A DNA stretch of 8,695 bases from JBJXGF01 sp046153015. Its GTDB lineage: Bacteria > Actinomycetota > Acidimicrobiia > Acidimicrobiales > CAIXPF01. The DNA lies in contig JBJXGF010000212.1 in NCBI GenBank assembly GCA_046153015.1, positions 1 to 8,695 on the forward strand, in the 5' to 3' direction. Shown piece by piece: positions 1-6,507 of the stretch (its first letter is position 1; each line of letters opens with the position of its first letter). The notes under the pieces were generated by a model that was given only the letters and a program-made list of their open reading frames with translations, ran no database searches and was not told where the DNA came from. A program made the position numbers and the translations under genes.

Positions 1-23
1 CCGCCCCCGCCCCCTCCGATCGG

Positions 24-674
24 GTGGTGCACGACGCGGCGGCCCTCGCCGCGCTGCCCCCGAGCACGGCCGGGCTCGTGCTGGGCGGCGAGCTCGACGC
101 CGAGACGGCCGACGAGGCCGCCGACGAGGCCGAGCTCAGCACCACCCGCACCGTCCTCGAGTGGTGCGCAGTGCTGGCCGGGGCGCTCGTGGTGGCGCTC
201 GTGCTCAAGTCCTTCCTGTTCCAGGCGTTCCTGATCCCGTCGGAGTCGATGACGCCCACGCTCGAGGTGAGCGACCGGGTGCTGGTGAACAAGCTCAGCT
301 ACCGCCTCCACGGCGTCGAGCGGGGCGACGTGGTGGTCTTCCGGCGCCCGCCGTCCGAGGTGGTGGAGGGCGGCCCGAACGACGACCTCATCAAACGGGT
401 CGTGGGGCTGCCCGGCGACATGGTCGAGATCCGCGACAGCTCGGTGTTCGTGAACGGCCAGAAGCTCGACGAGCCCTATCTCGCGGAAAGCCTCCGGTAC
501 AGCGACCCCAACGGCGAGACCGTGCACCGGGTCGCCGAGCACGAAGTGTTCGTGATGGGCGACAACCGGTCCAACTCTCGGGACAGCCGCTTCTTCGGGC
601 CCATCGACCAGGACCTGATCGTGGGGCGAGCCTTCCTGAAGGTGTGGCCGCCCTCCTCGATCGAGCTGCTGTAG
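24..674 (+). CDS. lepB: Signal peptidase I (type I leader peptidase, S26 family)
   Basis: This membrane-bound serine protease removes signal peptides from proteins exported by Sec or Tat, acting on the outer face of the cytoplasmic membrane. Seen: an acidic, Ala/Glu/Asp-rich cytoplasmic N-terminus (about residues 1-40), then one hydrophobic segment at about 44-71. The catalytic box PSESMTPTL follows with nucleophile Ser75, then the KRVVGLPGD box with general-base Lys124, and the box GDNRSNSRDSR at 179-189. All family motifs are intact, and 216 aa is a normal length for Gram-positive types. The start is uncertain: GTG at 24 is the first start codon, but the frame is open to the window edge with no stop upstream, so the true start may lie outside. 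The gene converges on the phosphodiesterase gene downstream. Function is near certain; only the N-terminus is in doubt. Confidence 0.95.
   Translation: MVHDAAALAALPPSTAGLVLGGELDAETADEAADEAELSTTRTVLEWCAVLAGALVVALVLKSFLFQAFLIPSESMTPTLEVSDRVLVNKLSYRLHGVERGDVVVFRRPPSEVVEGGPNDDLIKRVVGLPGDMVEIRDSSVFVNGQKLDEPYLAESLRYSDPNGETVHRVAEHEVFVMGDNRSNSRDSRFFGPIDQDLIVGRAFLKVWPPSSIELL
108..131 (+). repeat. 12-base tandem duplication within lepB
   Basis: The 12-mer GCCGACGAGGCC occurs twice back to back (108-119 and 120-131), encoding ADEA twice in the acidic cytoplasmic tail of the signal peptidase. It is probably a replication-slippage product in a poorly constrained region, with no sign of a separate function. 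Confidence 0.6.
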
Positions 675-693
675 TGCGGGCGCCCTAGCCCTC

Positions 694-714
694 GCTGGGG
701 GCTGCGCCCCCAGC
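694..714. terminator. Perfect hairpin between convergent genes, likely bidirectional terminator
   Basis: The arms GCTGGGGGC (694-702) and GCCCCCAGC (706-714) are perfectly complementary over 9 bp and separated by a 3-base loop, TGC. The hairpin sits 20 bases after the lepB stop and just beyond the stop codon of the convergent minus-strand gene. No T-tract follows on either strand, which fits the tract-less intrinsic terminators proposed for high-GC actinobacteria. Termination in both directions is inferred from position and symmetry. Confidence 0.75.
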
Positions 715-717
715 CAT

Positions 718-1440
718 CTAGGGGCGGCCCAGCGCCGCGACCGCGTCGACCATGCGATCCACGTGGTCGCTGTAGACGGCGTCGAGGCCCATGTCGAGCA
801 GCTCGCCCAGCACGCGTGGGAGCTGCGCGTCCCAGCCGAAGGCGAGCAGCTCGAAGCGGTGGAAGAGGGCGCCGAGCCCGCCCGTCCAGTCGCTGGCGTG
901 CAGGTTCACCGCTGAGGCGCCCACCCGCACGAGCTGCGCCGCCCGCCGCTCCGGGCCCTCTTTGAGCCGCCCCAGCCGGGTGGAGTCCACCAGGCGGATC
1001 TCCTCGGCCAGGCCCCGCCAGACCCCGAGCACCTCCGGACCCTGGCCGCACAGCCACAGCCGTTCCAGCGCGCCGCCGCCCGCGGCGCGCGCCACCGCCA
1101 CCGTGGCCTCCGCCGCTCGAGGCGCCTTCACGTCGAGCGAGAGCTCGTAGTCCGCGCCGCATTCGGCGTAGAGGTCCTCGAGGGTGGGGACGTGGACGGG
1201 GAGCTCGTCCCGCCGCAGCGCGCCGATCGGCCGGCGGCGCAGGCGGCCGCCGACCACGCCGTCGTGATCGAGCACGGCCACGCCGTCGGCGGTGATCCAC
1301 ACGTCGCTCTCGAGCCCGGTCGCCCCGAGCCGCAGCGCCAAGCGGAACGCCTCGAGCGTGTTCTCCCGGGCGTGCGCCCGGGCGCCCCGGTGGGCAAAGG
1401 CGATCGGCGGGCGGCGCAGCGAGGGCAGGCGGGGGGCCAT
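718..1440 (-). CDS. Glycerophosphodiester phosphodiesterase family protein
   Basis: GDPD-family TIM-barrel enzymes hydrolyse glycerophosphodiesters from phospholipid breakdown to glycerol-3-phosphate and an alcohol, with a divalent metal. Seen in the 240 residues: the N-terminal signature AHRG at 16-19 (catalytic His17), ENT at 26-28, ESDV at 44-47 carrying metal ligands Glu44 and Asp46, and LDHDG at 58-61 with the second catalytic His59. LDVK at 102-105 stands where many relatives have IEIK. The C-terminus has YSDHVD where many have TDxPD, so substrate is not certain. There is no signal peptide, so it is probably cytoplasmic. The ATG is well fixed: an in-frame TAA lies 12 bases upstream. A GGGAGG ribosome site sits only 2 bases from the ATG, unusually close. 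It is divergent from the zinc-ribbon gene. Confidence 0.88.
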   Translation of the reverse strand: MAPRLPSLRRPPIAFAHRGARAHARENTLEAFRLALRLGATGLESDVWITADGVAVLDHDGVVGGRLRRRPIGALRRDELPVHVPTLEDLYAECGADYELSLDVKAPRAAEATVAVARAAGGGALERLWLCGQGPEVLGVWRGLAEEIRLVDSTRLGRLKEGPERRAAQLVRVGASAVNLHASDWTGGLGALFHRFELLAFGWDAQLPRVLGELLDMGLDAVYSDHVDRMVDAVAALGRP

Positions 1441-1532
1441 CGCCTCCCATCCTTAGTCGATTCGACGCCGTCCGGCCCCGTCTGCCGCCCGGCGCGCCTC
1501 GATACGCCCGCCTCGGTCAAATGCGGCGCGTC

Positions 1533-1560
1533 GGCCCTGCGTAGGGCCCTGAGCAGGGCC
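1533..1560. repeat. Overlapping inverted repeats forming two alternative hairpins
   Basis: In the divergent gap, GGCCCT (1533-1538) can pair with AGGGCC (1543-1548) around a 4-base loop. GGCCCT at 1545-1550 can pair with AGGGCC (1555-1560), also around a 4-base loop. The two 6-bp stems share bases 1545-1548 and so exclude each other. The rest of the gap 1441-1625 shows no convincing promoter by eye, though promoters for both divergent genes should lie here. The repeats could be an operator or a leader switch, or simply GC-rich coincidence. Confidence 0.45.
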
Positions 1561-1612
1561 GGCCCGCTCAAGTCGGGTCGCAGCGCAGGCCGAAGAACGG
1601 GCGGGAACCAGC

Positions 1613-1617
1613 GGAGG
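1613..1617 (+). promoter_or_regulatory. Ribosome binding site of the zinc-ribbon gene
   Basis: GGAGG lies 8 bases before the GTG at 1626. This is the site that fixes that non-ATG start. Confidence 0.75.
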
Positions 1618-1625
1618 AGAACCAG

Positions 1626-1961
1626 GTGGCGACGATTCGGGCCAGCTGCCCCGACTGTGGGGACGTGGAGCTCACCACGGCGGACGTGAACGTGCGCGTA
1701 TGCACGGCGGACAACAAGGGCACGTACTCGTTCTGCTGTCCGCGTTGCCGGCTGATGGTCGTGAAACCGGCCGAACCCCGCACGATCGACCTCCTCGTCG
1801 CCTCCGGTGTGGCGCTCGCGCACTGGGACCTGCCGGCCGAGCTGGCCGAGCCCCGCTTCGTCGGCGAGCCGATCAGCCATGACGACCTGCTCGACTTCCA
1901 CGACCTGGTCCACGACGACGACACGTTCTCCAAGGCCCTGTCACTGATGCTCGGCGACTAG
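1626..1961 (+). CDS. Small zinc-ribbon protein of unknown function
   Basis: This 111-residue protein has a paired-cysteine zinc-ribbon layout: CPDC at 8-11 and CCPRC at 37-41, with an extra Cys26. The first half (1-45) is probably the metal-binding knuckle pair. The second half (about 50-111) is acidic and probably helical, ending in a D/H-rich stretch (HDDLLDFHDLVHDDD) and lacking further cysteines. I do not recognise a characterised family. It resembles small conserved actinobacterial hypotheticals and could bind nucleic acid, a protein partner or only zinc. The GTG start is supported by the GGAGG site upstream. It lies 67 bases before tatB, which has its own promoter-like -10 box, so co-transcription is possible but not required. 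That it is a real gene is well supported; its role is not. Confidence 0.8.
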   Translation: MATIRASCPDCGDVELTTADVNVRVCTADNKGTYSFCCPRCRLMVVKPAEPRTIDLLVASGVALAHWDLPAELAEPRFVGEPISHDDLLDFHDLVHDDDTFSKALSLMLGD

Positions 1962-2016
1962 GACGCTGGTCAGACGGTCAATCCGGGGGCAGCGCTCGCG
2001 CTCGGGTCCGGTCCCC

Positions 2017-2022
2017 TAGACT
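2017..2022 (+). promoter_or_regulatory. Putative -10 box of a leaderless tatB promoter
   Basis: TAGACT fits the actinobacterial TANNNT -10 pattern and is followed by exactly 6 bases and then the tatB ATG, so transcription should start at or next to the A of the start codon. No Shine-Dalgarno is present before tatB, in line with a leaderless mRNA. No good -35 is visible; a short inverted repeat, AGCGC-TC-GCGCT (1991-2002), lies where a -35 would be expected. Confidence 0.6.
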
Positions 2023-2028
2023 TCGCGT

Positions 2029-2376
2029 ATGTTCAACGTCGGAGGCGGCGAGCTGTTCGTCATCCTCCTCGTGGCGCTGATCGTGCTCGGTCCGGAGCGC
2101 CTGCCCGACGCGGTGCGCAAGGTCGGGCGCTTCGTCGGCGAGCTGCGCTCGATGTCGGACGGGTTTCAGCGCGAGCTGCGCGCCGCGGTGGAGGAGGAGC
2201 CGGGCAAGCCGTTGTTCCCGCCCCTCGGCCGTCCGCAGCTGGTGCCGGTGCCCGACCCGCCGCCAGCGGGGTCCGGGGCCCACGTCGCGTCGCCGAGCGA
2301 TGCCGAGGGAGACGAGCCGGCGGCGGCTGACGACGACGAACCCGAGGCGCCGCGCTCCGCGGACGCCGGAGGATGA
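2029..2376 (+). CDS. tatB: Sec-independent (twin-arginine) translocase subunit TatB
   Basis: TatB forms the substrate receptor with TatC in the pathway that exports folded proteins across the cytoplasmic membrane. Seen: a short periplasm-facing N-terminus with conserved Glu8, one membrane helix (about 8-21), the hinge LGPERLP at 20-26, an amphipathic helix (about 23-52), then a long acidic Pro/Ala-rich tail to residue 115 that looks disordered. Glu8 plus LGPERLP favours TatB over TatA, which usually has FGxxKLP at the hinge. The call within the TatA/B family is therefore likely but not absolute. The ATG start is supported by the hallmark MFxxGxxE N-terminus and the leaderless promoter. Its stop overlaps the tatC start in ATGA. 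Confidence 0.88.
   Translation: MFNVGGGELFVILLVALIVLGPERLPDAVRKVGRFVGELRSMSDGFQRELRAAVEEEPGKPLFPPLGRPQLVPVPDPPPAGSGAHVASPSDAEGDEPAAADDDEPEAPRSADAGG
2368..2372 (+). promoter_or_regulatory. GGAGG directly abutting the upstream tatC start
   Basis: GGAGG touches the ATG at 2373 with no spacer, which is too close for normal initiation. Either tatC is read by translational coupling through the ATGA overlap, or initiation uses the ATG at 2430 (Met20), which has AGGA about 10 bases upstream and starts just before the conserved N-terminal TatC motif. Confidence 0.5.
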
Positions 2377-3170
2377 GCGCACACGCCAGGCCGGGGGCGG
2401 CGAGCAGCACAGGCCAGGAACTGGCCCGGATGACGCTCGTGGAGCACCTCCGGGAGCTCCGCTCGCGGCTCATCAAGTGCGTGCTCGCCGTGCTCATCGG
2501 CTCCATGGTCATGTGGTTCATGTACGACCGCGCCCTGATCGGGCCGCTCTATGACACCTTCCAGGAGGCCTGCCCGCCCGACGTGCAGTGTCGGGTCATC
2601 ACCACCGACCCGCTGCAGGGCTTCACCACCCGGCTCACCGTGGCCGGCTACGGCGGCGTGGTGCTGGCCATGCCCGTGCTGCTCTGGCAGCTCTGGCGCT
2701 TCGTCACCCCGGGCCTGTACCCGAAGGAGAAGCGCCTCGCCGTGCCGTTCACGATCTCGGGCGTGCTGCTGTTCCTCCTCGGCGTGGCGTGCGCCTGGTG
2801 GACCACCCCGAAGGCGCTGAACTGGCTGATCGAGATCGGCGGGCCCAACACCGACGCCCTGTACACGCCGGACAAGTTCGTGAGCTTCATCACCAAGATG
2901 TCGGTCGGCTTCGGCATCGGCTTCGAGTTCCCGATCCTGCTGGTGTTCCTCGAGCTGGCCGGGATCATCACCTGGCGCAAGCTGCTGTCCTGGCAGCGCC
3001 ATGCGGTGGTCGGCATCGTGGCGATCGTGGCGATCATCACGCCCTCGGGCGACCCGTTCACGCTGGCCGCGCTGTCGGTGCCGATGGTGTTCTTCTACTA
3101 CGTCGCCATCTTGGTCGGCTGGCTCTTCGCCCGCTCGAAGCGCAAGCGGGAGCGGCAGGACGCGTCGTGA
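2373..3170 (+). CDS. tatC: Sec-independent (twin-arginine) translocase subunit TatC
   Basis: TatC is the polytopic core of the Tat translocase and recognises the twin-arginine signal peptide. Seen in 265 residues: the cytoplasmic motif VEHLRELRSRL at 23-33, about six hydrophobic segments (roughly 34-52, 88-110, 123-147, 172-196, 209-223, 230-254), and the signal-peptide-binding loop RFVTPGLYPKEKR at 109-121 with Phe110 and Glu119. The GFEFP motif with Glu185 and ITPSGDPF at 222-229 are also present. The C-terminus is a basic tail (RSKRKRERQ). Length and motifs are complete. The start is ATG 2373, overlapping the tatB stop by 4 bases; ATG 2430 is a credible alternative that would remove 19 poorly conserved residues. 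Its stop overlaps the helY GTG in GTGA. Confidence 0.96.
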   Translation: MSAHARPGAASSTGQELARMTLVEHLRELRSRLIKCVLAVLIGSMVMWFMYDRALIGPLYDTFQEACPPDVQCRVITTDPLQGFTTRLTVAGYGGVVLAMPVLLWQLWRFVTPGLYPKEKRLAVPFTISGVLLFLLGVACAWWTTPKALNWLIEIGGPNTDALYTPDKFVSFITKMSVGFGIGFEFPILLVFLELAGIITWRKLLSWQRHAVVGIVAIVAIITPSGDPFTLAALSVPMVFFYYVAILVGWLFARSKRKRERQDAS

Positions 3171-5890
3171 ACCGCGACGCGGGCCCCGGCGGCGCGTCCA
3201 CCGACGGCAACGACGAGGACCCCGCCCGGCCCGAGCCTCACACCGCCGCCGCCCTGCGCCGCGTCGGGCTCGACTACGACTTCGAGCTCGACCGCTTCCA
3301 GCTCGACGCCATCGCCTCGCTCGACGCCGGCCACTCGGTGCTCGTGGCCGCGCCTACCGGCGCCGGCAAGACGGTGGTGGCCGAGTACGCCGTGGCCAAG
3401 GCCCTCGCCGAGGGCGGACGGGCCTTCTACACCACGCCGATCAAGGCGCTCTCCAACCAGAAGTTCGGCGACCTCCGCCGCCGCCACGGCGCCGAACGCG
3501 TGGGCCTGCTCACCGGCGACAACTCGATCAACGGCGACGCTCCGGTGGTGGTGATGACCACCGAGGTGCTGCGCAACATGATCTACCAGGGCGCCCCGCT
3601 GCACGACCTTCGCTACGTGGTGCTCGATGAGGTCCACTACCTGCAGGACGCCTACCGGGGGCCGGTGTGGGAGGAGGTGATCATTCACGCGCCCCGCCAC
3701 GTGCGCCTCGTCGCGCTGTCGGCCACCGTGTCGAACGCAGCCGAGCTGGCCGAGTGGATCACCACCGTCCGCGGCGCCACCGACGTGGTGGTGGAGACCG
3801 AGCGGCCGATCCAGCTCGCCAACCTGTACCTGGTGGGCGACAAGTCCTCGGAGCGTCTGCACCTCACCCCGGTGCTGGTGGACGGCCGGCCCAACCCCGA
3901 GGGCGAGCGCTTCGACCGGCGCGCCGCCCGCACCGGGCGAGGCGGCCGGGGCCGGCCCCGGCAGCGGTTCTTCACGCCGCGACGCATCGAGGTGGTGGAG
4001 GAGCTCCACGACCGCGACATGCTCCCGGCCATCTACTTCATCTTCAGCCGCGCCGCCTGCGACGACGCGGTGGGGGCCTGCCTCGCCGCCGGGCTGTCGC
4101 TCACCACGCCCGACGAGCGCAGCCGGATCAAGGCGCTGGCCGAGGAACGGGCCGCGCCGCTCTCCGACGCCGACCTGGCCGTGCTCGGCTATGACCGGTT
4201 CCTCGCCGGCCTGCTCGCCGGGGTGACCGCGCACCACGCCGGGATGGTGCCGCCGTTCAAGGAGGCGGTGGAGGACTGCTTCGCCGAAGGCCTGGTGAAG
4301 GCGGTCTTCGCCACCGAGACCTTGGCCCTCGGCATCAACATGCCGGCCCGGACCGTCGTGATCGAGAAGCTCACCAAGTGGTCGGGTGAGCGCAACGAGC
4401 CGCTCACCGCCGGCCAGTACACGCAGCTCACCGGGCGGGCGGGTCGCCGGGGCATCGACCAGATCGGCCACGCCGTGGTGCTGTGGTCTCCCTTCGTCAC
4501 CTTCGGTGAGGTCGCCGGGCTCGCCGCCAACCGCAGCTTCGTGCTGCGCTCCGCCTTCCGGCCCACCTACAACATGGCCGCCAACCTGGTGAGCCGCTAC
4601 TCCGAGGAGGCGGCGCACCAGCTCCTGAACTCGAGCTTCGCGCAGTTCCAGGCCGATCGGTCGGTGGTGCAGGTCGAGCAACGCCTCGCCCAGCGGCGCG
4701 AACAGCTCGACGCCACCGTCGCCGGCCTCGGCGCCCCGCTCGAGGAACTGCGGGCCTACCGGGAGCTGCGCCGCGCCGCCGAGGCGGCGGAGAGCCCGCC
4801 GCGGGCCCCCGAGGCGGCGGTGGAGAGCGCGCTGTCCCGCCTCTCGCCGGGCCAGGTGATCCTCGTGCCCCGCGGCCGCGGCGCCGACCGGCTGGCGGTG
4901 GTGTCGGTCGCCTACCGGCGGGCGGGCACGATCCGGCTGGCGGCGGTGAGCCCCAGCGGGCGGCTCCGCCAGCTCCGAGCGGCCGACTTCGCCGCCCCGC
5001 CCGAGGTGATCGGCCGCATCGACCTGCCCTCGCCGTACGCCCCGCACAGCCAGCAGTTCCTGCACCGCATGGCCCGCGAACTGCGGATGCTGCGCGGCGG
5101 GGACACCCGCCCTGAGCGAGATCCGCTCGACGCGCCGGCCGCGGTGAGCGCGGGCGCCCGCCGCGCCGAGCTGGAGGCGCACCCGCTGCACGCCCGCCCC
5201 GGGCTCGACGCCGACCTGCGGATGCTCCTGCGCGTCGACCGGCTCGAGCGGGACCTCGCCGAGCTGTTGCAGGTGGTGCGCGGCGGGGCCGAGACCGTCG
5301 CCCGCCGGTTCCGCCGCCTGCTCGACCTGTTGGAGCGGTGGGGCTACCTCGACGGGTGGCGGCTCACGGCGCGGGGCCGGCTCCTCGCCCGCGTGTACCA
5401 CGAGAGCGACCTGCTGATCGTGGAGTCGCTGGCGCAGGGCCTGCTCGACGGGCTCGACCCGGCCTCGCTGGCGGGCCTGGTGTCGACGTTCAGCTACGAG
5501 AGCCGCTCCGCCGGACCGCCCTCCCAGACGTGGTACCCCTCGGCCAAGGCCCGCGAGCGGGCCCGGGAGATCGGCCAGCTCGCTGAGCGCCTGAACGGCG
5601 ACGAGGAGCGCGCCCGCCTGGCTCTCACCCGCCCGCCCGACGGCGCGTTCGTGGCGCTCGCCTACGCCTGGGCGGCCGGGGAAGACCTCGACACGGTCCT
5701 CGAGGACGAGGAGCTCTCCGGCGGGGACTTCGTGCGCAACGTCAAGCAGCTCATCGATCTGCTCCGCCAGATCGGCGAGCTCCACGGCGACCTGGTGGAC
5801 CCGACCACGGCGCGAGCCGCCCGCCAGGGCGCCGACGCGCTGTTCCGGGGGGTGGTGCTCGCCTCCGCTGCGGTGGACGAGCCGAGTTGA
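3167..5890 (+). CDS. helY: SKI2/MTR4-like DEVH-box RNA helicase HelY
   Basis: This superfamily 2 ATP-dependent helicase is related to eukaryotic Ski2/Mtr4 and is presumed to unwind RNA in turnover or processing. Seen in 907 residues: Walker A APTGAGKT (62-69, Lys68), TPIKALSNQK (90-99), TGD (117-119), DEVH (154-157), SAT (185-187), a second RecA domain with TAHHAGM (354-360) and ATETLALGINMPAR (382-395), motif VI QLTGRAGRRG (420-429), and a C-terminal DSHCT-type helical domain (about 725-900). An Arg/Gly-rich insert (about 249-272) lies between the RecA domains. I chose GTG 3167 because it overlaps the tatC stop as GTGA, has AGGA 6 bases upstream, and gives about the length of mycobacterial HelY. 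The open frame continues upstream inside tatC, but that part is a shadow. The order tat-tatC-helY is also found in mycobacteria. Confidence 0.94.
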   Translation: MNRDAGPGGASTDGNDEDPARPEPHTAAALRRVGLDYDFELDRFQLDAIASLDAGHSVLVAAPTGAGKTVVAEYAVAKALAEGGRAFYTTPIKALSNQKFGDLRRRHGAERVGLLTGDNSINGDAPVVVMTTEVLRNMIYQGAPLHDLRYVVLDEVHYLQDAYRGPVWEEVIIHAPRHVRLVALSATVSNAAELAEWITTVRGATDVVVETERPIQLANLYLVGDKSSERLHLTPVLVDGRPNPEGERFDRRAARTGRGGRGRPRQRFFTPRRIEVVEELHDRDMLPAIYFIFSRAACDDAVGACLAAGLSLTTPDERSRIKALAEERAAPLSDADLAVLGYDRFLAGLLAGVTAHHAGMVPPFKEAVEDCFAEGLVKAVFATETLALGINMPARTVVIEKLTKWSGERNEPLTAGQYTQLTGRAGRRGIDQIGHAVVLWSPFVTFGEVAGLAANRSFVLRSAFRPTYNMAANLVSRYSEEAAHQLLNSSFAQFQADRSVVQVEQRLAQRREQLDATVAGLGAPLEELRAYRELRRAAEAAESPPRAPEAAVESALSRLSPGQVILVPRGRGADRLAVVSVAYRRAGTIRLAAVSPSGRLRQLRAADFAAPPEVIGRIDLPSPYAPHSQQFLHRMARELRMLRGGDTRPERDPLDAPAAVSAGARRAELEAHPLHARPGLDADLRMLLRVDRLERDLAELLQVVRGGAETVARRFRRLLDLLERWGYLDGWRLTARGRLLARVYHESDLLIVESLAQGLLDGLDPASLAGLVSTFSYESRSAGPPSQTWYPSAKARERAREIGQLAERLNGDEERARLALTRPPDGAFVALAYAWAAGEDLDTVLEDEELSGGDFVRNVKQLIDLLRQIGELHGDLVDPTTARAARQGADALFRGVVLASAAVDEPS

Positions 5891-6507
5891 CGATCCAGCG
5901 GGGCCTGCCCTGGGGGGAGGCGGCCGGGCCCCTGCCCCCAGACGCGCCGCTGGCGACGAGCGACCGCGAGCTCACCCAGATCGTGGCCCGGGCCCGCGCC
6001 GCTGGTGAGCCGGTTCCGCCCATCGGCCTGTTGGGCGGGGACCTCTGGCGCACGCTGGGCGGCCTGGCCGACGACCGGCGGATCCGCAGCCGGGAGGCCA
6101 TGCACCTGCCGATCGACCTCGGCGTGGCCACGCTGGAGCCGAGCGGCGAGGAGCGCCTGTTCAGCGCGCACGCGGTGGCCCGCAGCCGCGGCTGGCGCGG
6201 CCCGTTCGCGGCGGCGTTCAACGCCGAGCACCTCGGCGCCTGGAAGGCCGCTCCCCGCGCCCACCCCAACGACGGGCTGCTCGAGGTGATCCAGGGCGAG
6301 CTCGCGCTCGACCAGCGGCTGAAGGCCCGCCGCCGTCTCCCCACCGGCGCCCATCTGCCCCACCCGGGCCTGCGGGTGGAGCGCCGCGCCGCGCTCACGC
6401 TCAGCTGGGCGCGGCCCCGCCGGCTGTGGGTCGATGGCGAGGCCGCCGGACGGGTGAGCGGGCTGCGCCTGCGGGTCGAGCCCGACGCGTTCACGGTGGT
6501 GGTCTGA
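5887..6507 (+). CDS. Truncated lipid-kinase-like protein (C-terminal diacylglycerol kinase fold, no GGDGT domain)
   Basis: The 206 residues read like the second part of the YegS/DgkB diacylglycerol (lipid) kinase family. GLLGGDLWRTLG (47-58) lines up with the family's GTGNDLARTLG but has lost GT and Asn. PIDLG (75-79) fits the following strand. HPNDGLLEV (126-134) matches the family's xxxDGLLDV, and VDGE (182-185) the usual catalytic-region DGE, followed by the closing strand VEPDAFTVVV. The N-terminal nucleotide-binding region with GGDGT, roughly the first 90 residues of a normal ~300-aa kinase, is absent, and the upstream space is occupied by helY. ATP-dependent kinase activity is therefore doubtful; lipid binding or a partner subunit is possible. 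The TTG start at 5887 overlaps the helY stop as TTGA with only a weak upstream GGTGGA, so it is probably translationally coupled. The family assignment is by eye. Confidence 0.62.
   Translation: MTIQRGLPWGEAAGPLPPDAPLATSDRELTQIVARARAAGEPVPPIGLLGGDLWRTLGGLADDRRIRSREAMHLPIDLGVATLEPSGEERLFSAHAVARSRGWRGPFAAAFNAEHLGAWKAAPRAHPNDGLLEVIQGELALDQRLKARRRLPTGAHLPHPGLRVERRAALTLSWARPRRLWVDGEAAGRVSGLRLRVEPDAFTVVV

Noticed and set aside
476..1450. 324-codon minus-strand frame and other frames over the phosphodiesterase gene
   Set aside because: Arg/Gly/Pro-rich shadow; the frame 718-1440 carries HRG, ESDV and HD motifs instead.
1128..1913. 261-codon minus-strand frame spanning the divergent gap and the zinc-ribbon gene
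   Set aside because: No motif or convincing ribosome site, and it overlaps two better-supported genes in conflicting frames.
1968..1980. Direct repeat GGTCA-GAC-GGTCA upstream of tatB
   Set aside because: It could be an activator site, but a 5-base repeat is expected by chance and nothing else supports it.
2588..3166. Upstream in-frame extension of helY inside tatC
   Set aside because: The reading frame is open, but the translation there is His/Arg/Gly-rich shadow of tatC. GTG 3167 with AGGA and the GTGA overlap gives a protein of normal HelY length.
3098..5785. 895-codon open frame on the minus strand opposite helY
   Set aside because: It is a shadow of GC-saturated codon use in helY. The translation is low-complexity Gly/Arg/Ala/His with no recognisable domain, while the plus strand carries complete helicase motifs.
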